From assembly GCF_003589595.1 (NCBI RefSeq), contig NW_020655294.1, positions 780,089 to 844,088 of the forward strand: a DNA stretch of 64,000 nucleotides, read 5' to 3'. Position 1 is the first letter of the stretch. Every line of letters starts with the position of its first letter. This document shows positions 1-10,790 of this stretch, in pieces. The stretch is from Hyposmocoma kahamanoa (taxonomy: Eukaryota > Arthropoda > Insecta > Lepidoptera > Cosmopterigidae). A program made the translations under genes and the position numbers. The notes beneath the pieces are model-generated. The model had not been told where the DNA came from. It searched no databases and worked only from the letters and a program-made list of their open reading frames with translations.

Positions 1-60
1 CAATAATGAGAAAAGTTAATGACCGTTGGCGATTACTCCACCAACGAGAGCCTAGCCCTT
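1..60 (+). mobile_element. LINE ORF C-terminal tail (edge fragment)
   Basis: The plus frame reads NDRWRLLHQREPSP then stop. This is the same kind of ending (…W-R-L-L-x-x-Q…) seen at 61800-61995, and it resembles the C-terminal tail of insect non-LTR retrotransposon polyproteins. The element is cut by the window edge, so its body cannot be assessed. The clade is not assigned. Confidence 0.5.
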
Positions 61-189
61 GAATCAGAAGAAGAAATAATAACATAACGATAAATAAAAG
101 AAATATTTGTTTAATATAGACAAATTGGTCATCTTCTTTTAACTCTTAACAGTAGCTATGCCAATTAAATTCTAAAGAACTGAGGCATA

Positions 190-322
190 AAATTGACAAG
201 TCCCATATGCCTGTAGTTTAAAATTTAAATGTAATGCTAACATTACTTGACGGCAGAAACAGGTAAGATGGCAGTACTTCCTTGGACGAACTCTTTCACA
301 AGCTACCTCCTGCTACTAAAAA
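190..322 (-). mobile_element. repeat A, 5' part of sense
   Basis: Copy of the dominant interspersed family. It carries the blocks 'TTGACAAGTCCCAT', 'GGCAGAAACAGGTAAGATGGC' region and 'GGACGAACTCTTTCACAAG' near 197-320. Sense is minus, judged by the A-rich tail of other copies. The tail half is missing here. Confidence 0.75.
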
Positions 323-643
323 AATAATATTAAAGAACGTTTCTGCGCGTCCATGTTCATCAAATATATATTTTGAAACAAACTTCTTTCCCAACTTTAA
401 AGTAATTTGCGAAGTATACTTACTTCTGAGATGAAGAGGTGAATGAAGGGTTCTGCGAAGTTTTAATTTTAATGGACGTATTCACAAATATAATACTTGC
501 GTTGCTTTTGGATCACCTCCAAAAGTTGTTAATGGATATGAACTTGTTTTAATTCATGAACGGATTGAAAATTTGAATCCTAATTCTCAAAGTTAGCTTG
601 TCATTTCTTTTAGATAAAACCACAAAAACACCTGAAAGTTTTT

Positions 644-1000
644 TTATGATACTAAGCTACGAGACAAACAAGTCGTGCGTCTGGTAGGAAGCGACACGCC
701 TATCCATGACAGTTGCAGTGATACTCAGAGTTTTCAGCCGCAAAGATTGGTGGACACTGCCACTGGGACCGTCAGCATGAGATATAAGTTTACAAGTCCC
801 ATGAATCGAGTTCTCAGGTTTTCGCGATTATTGCACATAGCAAATGAAACTATTTTTCCGGATTTAAATCGCGTATATTGGTTTTTCTAAACAAACCGAC
901 GTTTCGGGCCCTTTACATGTCCCATGTTCTCGGTTGACTCCCATATGCCTGTAATTTCACCAGAGTCATCACTCTTCAAAACAAATAAGCGGTCTGGACG
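644..1000 (-). mobile_element. repeat A interrupted by a foldback MITE
   Basis: Repeat A blocks occupy 644-802 and 939-1000. The intervening 803-938 is a different element, also present at 13461-13595. The repeat A consensus 'TCCCATGTGCCTG' is split after TCCCAT, and TCCCAT is present at both borders (797-802 and 939-944), as expected for a short target-site duplication. Confidence 0.7.
803..938 (+). mobile_element. MITE N (136 bp) nested in repeat A
   Basis: The core 'AATGAAACTATTTTTCCGGATTTAAATCG…AAACAAACCGACGTTTCGGGCCC…CGGTTGAC' is shared with 13461-13595 and, more diverged, with 28744-28815. It is flanked by TCCCAT on both sides. Superfamily is not clear from the ends of this copy. Confidence 0.6.
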
Positions 1001-1005
1001 AATCC

Positions 1006-1399
1006 AGTCGTGAAGAACTGTACTGTTACTAAAATGTTTGGAAAGATTACGACTTACGACAACTAAGGCGCAAAGAAAGTTACTTCGTGTGACAAATCTT
1101 TCGTATCCAACTGTTTCATTTCAAAGACACCGTATTAATTGATAACTAGAGTTAAATCCCACATTATGAAAATGTAATTTATTTTGTAGAAGAGGAGTTT
1201 CTTTGTAAGTGCTTTTTCATTACAAATAGTGTTAATTATAATGTCAAAATAAACAGATTATTCTTGGCAGTCGCCTTTACAAAGCCAATAAGAATCTTCA
1301 ATTTAAGCTAGTGCGAGATTAATTCATTGCCATTATTACGGATGTCGGAGTTAAGACAGAACAGGGAGACGTCGGGAGTTTCCCAAACGCAAGGTTAAC
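1006..1399. other. no recognised feature
   Basis: AT-rich unique-looking sequence with no long frame and no recognised repeat. Confidence 0.4.
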
Positions 1400-1505
1400 T
1401 ACTCGGTTTTGGGCGTTTGAGGTACCTTGCCTTAGTTTTACCGTGCTTTAGTTACTTACTTTGTGATCCGAGCAACGTTTGTGCGTTGTCTAATATTTAT
1501 TATAT
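1400..1505 (+). repeat. degenerate SINE F tail
   Basis: 'TTAGTTACTTACTTTGTGATCCGAGCAACG' near 1449-1478 and 'GTTGTCTAATATTTATT' correspond to the tail of the SINE F copies at 23505-23715 and 43606-43800. No tRNA-like head is visible. Confidence 0.55.
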
Positions 1506-2424
1506 TTATGTATATTATATTTAATGAAAAAATTACAGTCGATTTTTTTTTCTTTCAAAGTAAACCCAAAGTGATTAACTGGACCGAATTTTGAAACAAC
1601 ACTGCAATATGGTGAGGATTTTACTAGTGTTCCTGTAAATATGACGGTGGTGTATATGAAAATGTTCGTTATACCAAGTTAACTTTGAAAATATAAATGG
1701 AATTGAATTTCTTATCCCCAACTTACACGAATTGCTCTCGTCGGTGTTGTTCTCTCCATATTAAAATTTATCTTTTATTTATAGTCTCTACTGACTTCCA
1801 TCTGTGACTACGGACTGACTTTATCTGTTATTTTGCTAAGCAACACTTTAACCACGTAAGGCCACCCACCCATTGGGGCACTAGTGGCGGCCACAAGTCA
1901 AGGACGTGACTTTTCATATATTTTATACGGCAGTGGCGTAAGTGATGCCGTTTTAGCGATTTAGTTGCTAGAGCTAGGTAATTTTATTAATGGTTTAAAG
2001 GGTGGTGACGCTATATATGAAAAAAAAAATCTTGGTTAAAGTGAGACCGTGCTAACACCAACCTTCAGATCCGACGTCCAAAAGCTGAGCGGTCAATCTG
2101 TTGCACAATTACTTGCGGACCCGGCCACAAATGACGCTGAATTGAGGCTCAATGGCGGACGAAGGCACGGATAAATAATGAATATTGCGCAGAATCACAC
2201 CTGGACTCCGATTCAGAACTCTTTGATATTTTAACCAAATCGTATATCAAATATCGTTCTCGAACCGAAGGGCGGTTTCCGAGCTATTGAGAACATTCCC
2301 AGTTAAATGTTCGGTTCGGATTTGGATACTATATCGTTATCTAACTGCGTTTGGGAGTTAGTCGGTGAAATAGATTATCAGAAATATTAAAATCCTTTTA
2401 TATGCATTTTTAAGAATTTAGATT
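1506..2424. other. no recognised gene; one palindromic GTGGC patch
   Basis: No coding signal. The only feature noted is CACTAGTGGCGGCCAC at 1879-1894, which resembles the GTGGC-rich patch at 4795-4905. Confidence 0.35.
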
Positions 2425-2452
2425 TATTAGATTAGATTAGATTAGATTAGAA
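2425..2452. repeat. (ATTAG)n microsatellite
   Basis: About five tandem copies of the pentamer ATTAG. It is one base away from the insect telomere unit TTAGG, but it is not that unit. Confidence 0.85.
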
Positions 2453-2859
2453 TTTATAAAGACCTAAAGTATAAGAATGCATTAATCTTGCATTAAAATA
2501 GATTAGTAAAACTGAACAAAAACCAGATTTTATTTAAAATTACAAAAGATTTCCATATTACATTCTTGCTTTGTAAACAATAGGATGTTTGGTAACTTTA
2601 GTCGATAACTGTGTTCTAAATAACGTTTGTAGCCGTTGCCGGTCGAGAAATTCAAGTAATCTTACAGGTGTGACGTCATTTCGGTTCTGTTTCGAATACG
2701 ACAGTTTGACATTCGATTCGGGTGTTGTGAATAAAAATTAAAAGAAATCGGTCGAAAACTGAGTTATCGTTGATGCGCCATTGGCGTAGCCCGGATTTTG
2801 GGAAGATAGAGAAAGAAAATGCGAGGTCAGATACAAACTATCTCCTGATAAAGATCTCT

Positions 2860-3230
2860 CCAAATACTGTATTGTGCGTATGTCCGTAGTAAATTGGAAA
2901 ATGCCTCCCAAATTTGGAATCCATGTTATCAATTTTATGTAGACAGAGTTGAACGAGTACAGGAAAAGTTTATTAAAGTCTTGTTATAAAATGGGCGTCT
3001 TTTAATTCAATCGAATATCTACGTCTTTGTAAGGATCAACACATATTACCTCTTATTTTCTCTTACTTGCCGGAATATTGCTGATTTAGTGTATTTGCTA
3101 AACATCATAAACAATGATGTCGACTGTCCCGAATTACTGAGTAGTATTATTGTTTAAGATAGGTACGCGTTCCTTGAGTTACTACCGTCCTGTTGCAGTT
3201 CCGCTGGCGAGGACTAAATATAGACAAAAC
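2860..3230 (+). mobile_element. LINE reverse transcriptase, C-terminal part (relic)
   Basis: In one plus frame near 2862-2990 the peptide runs LQILYCAYVRSKLENAS, followed by QIWNPCYQFYVDRVERVQEK and FIKVLL. This is the standard region after the palm of insect non-LTR reverse transcriptases (Y-x-x-x-VRSxLEYxSxxW…RIERVQ). After a frame change, RNIADLVYLLNIINNDVDC continues the match near 3070-3150. Stops and frameshifts show it is dead. It lies upstream of an RT N-terminal piece (3330-3545), an order that does not fit one intact element, so two copies or a rearrangement is likely. Confidence 0.8.
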
Positions 3231-3329
3231 AGTTTTCTTTAAAGGGCTTGCAAGAGTTTGAACGATGTGTTGAGCAGGAGTGAACTTAATATTGACATAT
3301 TCAATTCTAATTCGAGCTCATTAAAGCGT

Positions 3330-3545
3330 CAACTAGGATGGGATAACATTTAAACTAAATACATAAAATATGTAAGAAAGGAAGCAGTAATTATAGCTCA
3401 TGTAGCTAACCTCTGTTTCCGAAAAGGTGTTTTCCCTGCACAACTTAAACTTTCAATTATTACCCCAGTACACAAGGGTGGGGATGGAGACGACGTCAAC
3501 AACTTTGACCAATCTCAGTTTTACCAGTTATATCTAAAATTTAAA
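3330..3545 (+). mobile_element. LINE reverse transcriptase, N-terminal RT region (relic)
   Basis: The plus frame around 3388-3525 reads HVANLCFRKGVFPAQLK then LSIITPVHKGGDGDDVNNF. This matches the first conserved RT blocks (…NxSxxxGxFPxxLKxAxVxPxxKxGDxxxxxNYRPIS…), with the RPIS site degraded to DQSQF. A jockey/CR1-like clade is possible but not proven. It is not an active gene. Confidence 0.75.
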
Positions 3546-4131
3546 AAAAATTATAAATATTATTAAACATTTTATGAAAATTAGTAGTGGCGTGGCTACA
3601 GCGCTACAGTGACGTCCAGTTTCAGCACCCAGTTTGAAGGCGCCCTTAAAGTTTAAATAAAGTGATATTCATAATGTCCTATTTAAAGTCTAACGTTTAT
3701 AACACTGTGGCGATGCTACCTCTTTTATCTTCTTTCCACCTTTTTATCGCACTTTTCTCTGGTTTTTGGCGTTACTTTTGATATTTTGAATTGTTCTCGA
3801 ATTCTTTTTCTTCGTCATTCTTACTTCGCTTCGTTCTGTCGCCACTCCTTACAAAATTCTCGAGGCGAGCAGATGTGCTCTTAATCATGTAACTTTAACT
3901 GCTTTTATGCAGCAATAATATGAATACACGCTCTTTTGGAGTAAGTTCACTAATCATATAATAATAAACTAATAAGTTCTATGTCTAGTTTTGAAACCAT
4001 TGTTTTTGTTACAGCTTGTTCTTCCTTTTTTTTTCCTTCACCTCTTTCCTGTTAAACTTCTACAATAAGTTCACGTGGACCGAGCGTTACGTACTTTTAT
4101 TATTCTATGCGAGACCCGTGTGACAACACTA
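3546..4131. other. no recognised feature
   Basis: AT-rich, with pyrimidine-rich runs (for example 4021-4050). No frame or repeat is supported. Confidence 0.4.
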
Positions 4132-4741
4132 ACCGTTCACGCGATACATGCTGCCGTAGACGCATACGACACCTAGAGGTGCTGGTGATGATTTTATACC
4201 GATTTATCGGATATCGAAGTTATAACAGGTAAAAGAACTAATATTAATTGCTATTTCGGTAACTACTCTAGCAAACCCTAAAGTTTTTAATGCCTGGGTC
4301 TGTCATTTAAAAAAAATAAACTACTTCAAAAATACGTCACGACAATTGTGTGTGTTATTGTTTGGGCTGGTGATTTCGGTGTTTATTTATTGAAAACATA
4401 CCGTAAGTAGCGTTTTTTAAGTTTATCCTGAATATAAATGTTTATAAACTATACTTTAAGGAGTAATTTCATGGTAAACGTTAGAACCACTCAAACGGAA
4501 TATTATCATATTTATCCAAGTACACCAAAAATTTCATTAGTGCTTTTAAAGTGCAGGATTTGCGGTGTATTACTGCATTTTATTTGAGATGTTTTTGTTG
4601 GTAGTACGGAGGGTATTTATTTAGCAATGCAGAATAATAAATTTTATTTATAAAAACTTGTATTCAAACTGAATCCATTTCTATTTTGTGAAACCAAATA
4701 GCCGCCATTTTGCGGTAGGAGGAGCGCATCGCGTGAGCGGT
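4132..4741 (-). mobile_element. 610-bp TA-flanked DNA element B, copy 1
   Basis: Complete copy in inverse orientation, 610 bp. The ends are ACCGTTCACGCGAT and ATCGCGTGAGCGGT, near-perfect terminal inverted repeats of about 14 bp. TA is found immediately outside each end (4130-4131 and 4742-4743), the target site used by Tc1/mariner-type elements. There is no long ORF, so it is probably non-autonomous. It is nearly identical by eye to 29832-30411, 42385-42994 and 55969-56578. Confidence 0.85.
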
Positions 4742-5400
4742 TAACATAGAATTCGGGGAAATGGACGATTTCTAGCCACACTAATGATTGCAACTGGTGG
4801 CCGCGTCCAGCCACTAGTGGCTGCGACTGGTATTTGCGTCGAGTGGCTTGACTCAACCACTATCGTTCGCGTTTAGTGGCCGCCACCATTTAGTGTGTGG
4901 CGGCACTTACTGTAGCAGTGCCATCCAGTCGTGTTTACGATAACAGTAAATTTATACGTATTTCAATCATACTTACTGTTAATATTGCAAGCATCATTCA
5001 TTCATCTATTAATATAATCACAATATTACATATAATATACATAAAATTTCACACAGATTAATTTGCACATCCTTTTAAATGCAAATTCTAGAATTTTATT
5101 CAAAAGCTTCAGTTTTCACGTTGAATTTTTAAATTTAAAACCAGCCGTCGCGTTGGTCGCGTCGGAATACCGGGGTAATCTAGAAAAACCCAACTGAAAG
5201 CGGCGAATGAAATGCTTTACGCGAATGATATATTATTTCAAATATACATTGGATAACATCAAACTTAATTTAAAAATAATCTCGTCTGTAAATTTTGGTT
5301 AAATAATAAATATACGGTTGATTGCTTTATTATAAAATATGAAATTGTATGATAAAGAAATACATATTATTTTAAATTCGGCTTTGATTGTTAAAAGTCT
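4742..5400. other. GTGGC-rich patch, then AT-rich spacer
   Basis: Between 4795 and 4905 the hexamer AGTGGC or its complement recurs several times, including the 14-bp palindrome AGCCACTAGTGGCT at 4809-4822. The rest has no recognised feature. Confidence 0.45.
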
Positions 5401-5672
5401 TATTGCTTGGTGGCAACCAAGCAATAATGTGAGCATTATTGCGATTTTGAAGGGTAAGGGTTCTGGTGAAATTGCAGTCACATGAGACTTACCAACTTAT
5501 GTCTCAGGGGGGCGCAGTGGCAGTGGACCTAAAGTCATTGTGATATAAAGCTCTGAGTGGCACTGCGTCCCTGTAATTTCACCAGCAGCCTTACGCTTCA
5601 AACCCGGAACGTAGTAATGCTCGCAATACTGCTTGGCGGCAGAAATAGCTAAGATGCCAGTACTTCCCTGGA
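5401..5672. mobile_element. repeat A, multiply inverted patchwork
   Basis: Three abutting repeat A segments alternate in orientation. 5401-5416 is minus sense, 5417-5563 is plus sense (…GGTGAAATTGCAG…TTATGTCTCAGG…AGTGGCACTGCG), and 5565-5672 is minus sense (…TGTAATTTCACCAGCAGCC…GGCGGCAGAAATAG…). The left junction forms a perfect hairpin with TATTGCTTGG pairing with CCAAGCAATA (5401-5426). Confidence 0.7.
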
Positions 5673-6600
5673 ACTGCTGTTTCTTTCTTAAAAAATTTTT
5701 TCTTTTTTAAACATTTATAAATGCGTGTAACTTAGAAATTAAAATCGTTGGAATATGCTGCCACAGAGAATCGCACCGCCAACTTTTCAAGTGAAAATTA
5801 ACCGTTTTCCCACTACGCTATCGCTGCCCTAACAATATTTTTCAACACTTTGAATAATTAGTTGGTTCAATCAACATCGAGGTCCATTCGTTTTTTTCCA
5901 TATTCACTCCAATCGAATAAAATACGGAGCAAAATTGAAACGTTTTCACGTTTTATATTTTTTGTTTTCACGCGATAGTTTTACTGTACGTAACATATTT
6001 TTTTATTGTATAAATATTTTCTTTTACACATTTTTAAATGTTATCACTCACTTGTGTTTTCTAATGTAACAAGCGCCTGCCTAATAATGATACATCCCTA
6101 ATATCTGTAGGTGAGAGATAAAGCAACTTAAGTGCCTAATACATTGACTTACAAATAAAATAGAGTTTTTACTACAGAGTCTTTTAAAGAGAATGAAGTT
6201 CTTAATAGGATACACGACAGATTTTGTCATTCGTCAGATAGTCGCTTCCGATTATCGTAGTCACTCAATTCACATACGATTGCTACGTCAGAGTCATTTT
6301 AGAGCAATTATAGCGAAGGTATTGATCGCTAACGGAGCAGAGAGAAAAGATGGACGACGAATTTTTGTTTGGATATATATGCTCGTTTTGTCGCAAAAGA
6401 AGAAAAAACGTTATCGACAATCGGATCGGAACCAAAATTGTAATCGCTTCGGTGCTACTTCCGAAACGGACTCCCGATCCGATTATCGGATTGGGCATAT
6501 ATTGTTGAGTGTTCAAGCAAATATATGGTATGAACATCTGCCAAAACAAATAGATGGTAAGCTGACGCAGGCTAGTAAGCCTAATAGTCAGTAGACTATT
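5673..6600. other. unrecognised; 133-codon open frame
   Basis: A plus-strand frame at 6193-6594 (133 codons) is open, and an 88-codon frame lies antisense to it. The product is rich in R, K and I with no motif I recognise. It lacks an obvious start context and may be a transposon remnant or chance. Confidence 0.25.
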
Positions 6601-6990
6601 AGCATTCTAAAGCAATGTTTGCGAAAACATCTGTTCGCGCCGATACCAAGGTAGACAGCGCTTAGATTAACATTTATATCGCTATCATTTTTACCCCTGC
6701 TGCAACTGAGCTACTGTTCGTAGTTGGGTTAGTCTACGACTAACCGCACTGGGTAACGTGTGTCAGCCTTGTATCACCCATCGATGCTCGTTTAGCTCTG
6801 TTGATTCAGCTCGATACTGTGTTATTGTACTGTACTTAAACACTGTTCGGTGATAAATAAAGTGATCATCATCGTAACTGGTAGTCTCCTCTGACCGCCA
6901 CCGCGCCAATTTATTAGTATTTGTCGGAGACCCACAATTAGGATTTCTGCTGGAAGTTGAGAAAAAGCGCTGCTAAGAACGACACATGAG
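6601..6990 (+). repeat. possible LTR-like segment
   Basis: A less AT-rich block with an AATAAA signal near 6855 (GATAAATAAAGTGATC), followed by 'CGCGCCAATTT' and 'TTTGTCGGAGACCCACAA'. This arrangement recalls the R/U5 end of an insect LTR retrotransposon. No second LTR, primer-binding site or gag/pol was found, so this is only a candidate. Confidence 0.2.
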
Positions 6991-7145
6991 CATGAATCCT
7001 ACCTCTAGGATCAGTGTAGTATTATTCAGTTATTCAGCACTCCTTTTACCGGCCGGTCCGTCTATCTCCACACATTTCCATACAATCCTCTTCTTGAAAG
7101 CATCACAATGAACAAACCACCTACTCCCACACTCGTATATTTTTT

Positions 7146-7437
7146 AAATAATATCAAGTGACGGGACGAGAAAGTCCTGCGCCTGGTGGTAAGCTGCCTA
7201 TCTGTAATAGTTGCAGTGCCACTCAGAGCTTCAAATCGCAAAGATCTGAGGGGCACTGCCACTGCGCCTGTCATCCTAAGACATAAGTTAACAAATCCCA
7301 TGTGCCTGTAGTTTGACTATCACCCATGCCCTTCAAAACAGGAACGCAGTAATGGTCATATTACTGCTTGGCAGTAGAAATAGGTTAGGTGGCAGTACTT
7401 TCCTGGACGAACTCATTCACAAGGAGCTCCACTGGTA
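7146..7437 (-). mobile_element. repeat A, near full length
   Basis: Contains all consensus blocks in order: GTGACGGGACGA, CCTGGTGGTAAGC, GCCACTCAGAGC, AAAGATCTGAGGGGCACTGCC, GACATAAG, the CAGTAATG…ATTACTGC hairpin, GGTGGCAGTAC and CAAGGAGCTCCACTG. The T-rich edge at 7139-7147 is the complement of the A-rich tail. Confidence 0.85.
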
Positions 7438-7536
7438 CAACATCTAAATTCCAAAATATAGACACAAGGTCCTTTTCCTACCTACAGATATAATGATATA
7501 TTCTTAACATAATATATTTAACGTTAGAAGACCGTA

Positions 7537-7735
7537 GTACCTTGATGGTTTGACCTACCGCTTCTCGAGCAGACGTCGTGGGTTCGAATCCGGGTTCGCA
7601 CTCGCACATCTGAGTTTCTCGGAATTTATGTGCCTAATTTAATTTGATTGACCATGAGCTTCTCGGTGAAGAAACATATTGTGATGTGTGAAGTCTTAGG
7701 GGACGTATAATTAGGTTGATGATGATAAAATTTAA
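7537..7735 (+). mobile_element. tRNA-derived SINE (family S), full copy
   Basis: The head has a box-B-like GGGTTCGAATCC near 7579 and a D-arm-like upstream segment. The body contains 'GAGCTTCTCGGTGAAGAAACAT' region and 'GTGTGAAGTCTTAGG', and it ends in 'AGGTTGATGATGATGA'. The layout of a tRNA head, a 'GGTGAAGGAAAAC…' body and a (GATGAT) tail is typical of Lepidoptera SINEs that share a LINE tail. Confidence 0.75.
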
Positions 7736-8765
7736 CGATCTAGGTCGTCTAATAATTAATGGTACAATTGTTACTGTACTCAAATTACTTTAGAAGTTAT
7801 TGTTGAATGAAAAGACCCCGGAGCAAGCGCATTGAGTAGATAGTCTCAGTTCTATTATGAGCGGTTCGTAGAATCTTTATGTCATTAGTGAGAACGTTAC
7901 GAAACGCTTTTATTTCATGGGGTTTCTGTATATAGGTCAATAACCCCCACCTAAAGTGCTCTGTGATTGTGTTACCTATTTGATTGTTGCTTGCATTTCT
8001 GACTTGTTTTAATGACTATTTGTAGCAAAAAAAACAAACTTTAAAAAAAATTCAACCAACTTCAAAAACCATAAAAACTCGCTACACTGAAAAGCGAAAA
8101 ATAACAAAATACGGATTTAATCCAGATGACAACAATGCACTTAATACTTTTTATCTATTTTAGTCTTATTTCGCTTTGTACACAGTATTACAATTACTTT
8201 TTAATCAATCTATCTACATTTATGGTTTGTTTGTAGAATTACAACGTGACAATTCAAACAAAAAAATCCAAATCGGTCCACAATTGACGGAGAAATCGGT
8301 GAACATTATATAAAACATACATACAGCCAAACGTATAACCTCCGACATTTTTTTAAGCCAGTTAAAAAGAGGGGAGTTCAAGTTTGAAGACTATTATCTG
8401 TTTATCTGTGACATCGTAGCTTCCAAGTGGATCGACTGATCATCTTCTAAGACCGAGAAAAAAACGCGAAACGCTTAATGTACTGTCTTCTTCTTATCGT
8501 ATAGATGGCATACGCTGTAATGCTTGCTATCGTGGTAAAAATAATTTGGCAATCGATGTAAGGTACTTGCCAATTGCTGCCCAGGTTGCGCCAGACGTAC
8601 TGGTGAAAGGAAGGGTACGTCGTTCGTGGAGGCTTCTTTTGAGCACCTTCATTTTAAAATGTACTAATTACATACTGCAGGCCCGACCTACAATACCTTC
8701 AGTTTTGTATGAAAAACGCATTTTTCTAGATACCCTATGGTCATATACATATGTATATATAGAAT
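7736..8765. other. no recognised gene
   Basis: Includes a short piece near 8058-8085 (CAACCAACTTCAAAAAC) that resembles the start of repeat H (see 41097-41312). Nothing else is supported. Confidence 0.4.
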
Positions 8766-8849
8766 ATTTTTTTATGATACCAAGTGTTGGGTTGAACAAG
8801 TTGTGCCCGTGGTGGTAAGCGATACGCCTGTTCATAGCAATTGCAGTGA
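8766..8849 (-). mobile_element. repeat A, tail-half fragment
   Basis: Starts after a T-run with 'ATGATACCAAGTG' and continues through 'GGTGGTAAGCGATACGCC' to 'GCAATTGCAGTG', where it is abruptly joined to an RTE tail. Confidence 0.75.
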
Positions 8850-8990
8850 ACCGGAAGACGTTCATTAGGACGACCCCCTACTAGATGGGACGGTAATCTG
8901 GTAAGAGCGGCGGATAACTAATGCACGTCGTAGCCGACCGACTAGTCTAGCGATCTTTGAGGGAGGCCTAATATCAGCAAGTCATTTTTC
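8850..8990 (+). mobile_element. RTE-type LINE C-terminus and 3' end
   Basis: 'GACGACCCCCTACTAGATGG' encodes the RRPPTRW-like motif. 'GATCTTTGAGGGAGGCCTAATATCAGCAAG' corresponds to the '…DRxxWxxLxEAYVQQW' ending of RTE elements, degraded here. The reverse complement at 35395-35620 is the same family. Confidence 0.65.
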
Positions 8991-9164
8991 TCATTACTTT
9001 GGATAATATCGTTTTAAAGATTTTTGATATCTCTTATATTTACGGAATAATCACCCACACCTAACGATTACACCCTGTATATTTACATATACTGTCAGTT
9101 TAGTAAACTAATCGTTGCGAGGTGAAATTGACGTCTTGAAAGTTCTTGAGTTGAGGTCTCGAAT

Positions 9165-9258
9165 TGGAAATTTCGGTGTGTGTAGGCCCATTTCAAAGCG
9201 ATGGACCGATGATCCGGAAGTCCTTGGATTCAAGTGGCACAAGCTCAAAGTGGTATAT
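9165..9258 (+). mobile_element. RTE-like LINE C-terminal fragment
   Basis: The plus frame reads RPISKRWTDD then PEVLGFKWHKLK. This fits the RTE signature GRPxxRWxDDIxKVAGxxWxxLA. It is cut short at about 9258, where repeat H begins. Confidence 0.55.
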
Positions 9259-9261
9259 TAC

Positions 9262-9400
9262 CTAAACTTCAAAAAAGAAGGAGGTTCTCAATTCGAAGGT
9301 TTTCTTTGTTGTTACGCGACTCCAATACTCGGCATTTGTGAACCGATTTTGATGATTATGTTTTGTTGGAAAGAGGTAGGACCAAATTGGGACATAAACT
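9262..9400 (+). repeat. repeat H
   Basis: 'AACTTCAAAAAAGAAGGAGG…TCTCAATTCG…GTTACGCGA…GAACCGATTTTGATGATTATG…TTGTTGGAAAGAGG' is shared with 32220-32376, 32738-32912 and 41097-41312. It resembles a high-copy repeat found in many Lepidoptera (recollection, not checked). It is open in frame with the upstream RTE fragment only by chance. Confidence 0.7.
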
Positions 9401-9514
9401 TTTCTAAATTAGTTTCATTCTAGGAAGTAAGCACAGTGAATTCCGTTGCTATGGCTCTCATTGTACATGGAATTCCCTAGTTTGAGACCAGGCAGTTGGT
9501 ATGGTTGTCTGACA

Positions 9515-9800
9515 CATTATTATTTTGGATATCTATTTTAGACTCTCGCGTCTCCCATGGCCTAATAGATTAATTTTGAATTTTTAAATGAGAGAGGAGG
9601 TATTTCACGGTAATGTCACTATTGACCTGAGTCAGGATATCATGATCAAGAACCAGTGAATTAATATTATTATTACATTCTTGAAGTTTAGGTGAAAGTA
9701 TGTGAATATGTGTGCCACACTAAAAGTTGTTAACGAGGCTGGCTGGAATTAATCCCTTGCCTTAGAAATCAAATTAGGCTTATTTCAGTTGATGTAAGAA
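9515..9800 (-). mobile_element. R4/Dong-like LINE, 3' end relic
   Basis: 'ACTCTCGCGTCTCCCATGG…AATTTTTAAATGAGAGAGG…' and 'AACGAGGCTGGCTGGAATTAA' align with the 3' region of the element at 35815-36440, with a large internal loss between about 9650 and 9720. Its 3' end lies beside 'ACATTATTATTTTGG'. Confidence 0.6.
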
Positions 9801-10617
9801 TGGGAATTCAAGTTACTCGAATATAAAAAAATACTTGATGATAATGTTCGAGAATATTGAAATAATAAGACATGTCACCGAAATTAGGTAGAGAAAAGTA
9901 TCCTGAAATTTTCGAGAAGGCTTTCTTTTAAGTTTCTCGACAGGAATCTTAATTGTCACTTACTTACACACATACAGCTACCAATAACCTCTCCCAAAAC
10001 AATATCGACCTCGAGTCGTATCAATTTGTCCTTAAGTAATACTTTTTAATAAAGTGAAACGAGCATTTCTTCCCATTGACAATATTGAACGAGTCCATAC
10101 TCCAATATATCAAAATTAGAGTTGACTTATCACATTTTAAATACTAGGCGTTCATTCTGTAACACTAGAGCACTTAGATACAAAATGGCTAACCACAGCA
10201 AGTCTAACTTCGTCAAGCTTCAAGATCATCAGCATTTTTTCTAGTTAGTGTAAGGATTTCAGTCATAAAATGGATATTTATTTTACTTCCAGTTGTCTTA
10301 TCGACTTGAAATTTGGTATAGTATGGAAATCGAGATCTATGCAATGGTAACCAAGATCTAATGCTGCAACCTGGATAGTTTTGCAGACTACTCAACTCTT
10401 CGACTACTCACAGTTGAATAATTATGTTTTGGGTCATTAAATTGGTCTCAATTTCTTGTAAACTTATACAGATTGTTACTTTATTAACTTTTTGGGCAAC
10501 AATGTTTTGTTTCGGAGCTTTTTAATTTTGTGTTACTTGTATATGAATATTACTGTTGATGGTACAAAATCGATACGAGTAACAGCATTAATTAAGTTAA
10601 TTCGAAAATACGTAGTC
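9801..10617. other. no gene; 10180-10450 possibly a lepidopteran repeat
   Basis: The block 10190-10400 ('AAAATGGCTAACCACAGCAAG…GAAATCGAGATCTATGCAATGG…') resembles a repeat I recall from lepidopteran genomes. It occurs once here, so this cannot be confirmed. The minus frame 10395-10213 is part of it. Confidence 0.3.
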
Positions 10618-10790
10618 CTGAAGAGTCTGGTCATTAGCCAGTCGCAGTTTACTGTTGGAGATAGGCGTTTCCCAATGTGCGCCATTTTTCCCGGTTCTCA
10701 GCTTGTAGCAACCATGCCAGCAGCTTGTCGCAGATCGTCACTCCATTTGGCCTAAGGGCTTCCTACACGTGGTCGCCACTCAGGAACTCG
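10618..10790 (-). mobile_element. RTE-type LINE C-terminal fragment
   Basis: The antisense text 'GCGCCATTTTTCCCGG…CAGCAGCTTGTCGCAGATCGTCACTCCATTTGGCC' matches the complement of the RTE '…PxRWxDDL/R…' coding end and its downstream motif. No intact frame. Confidence 0.5.

Noticed and set aside
9115..9423. 102-codon plus frame as a gene
   Set aside because: It joins an RTE fragment to repeat H, so the frame is accidental.
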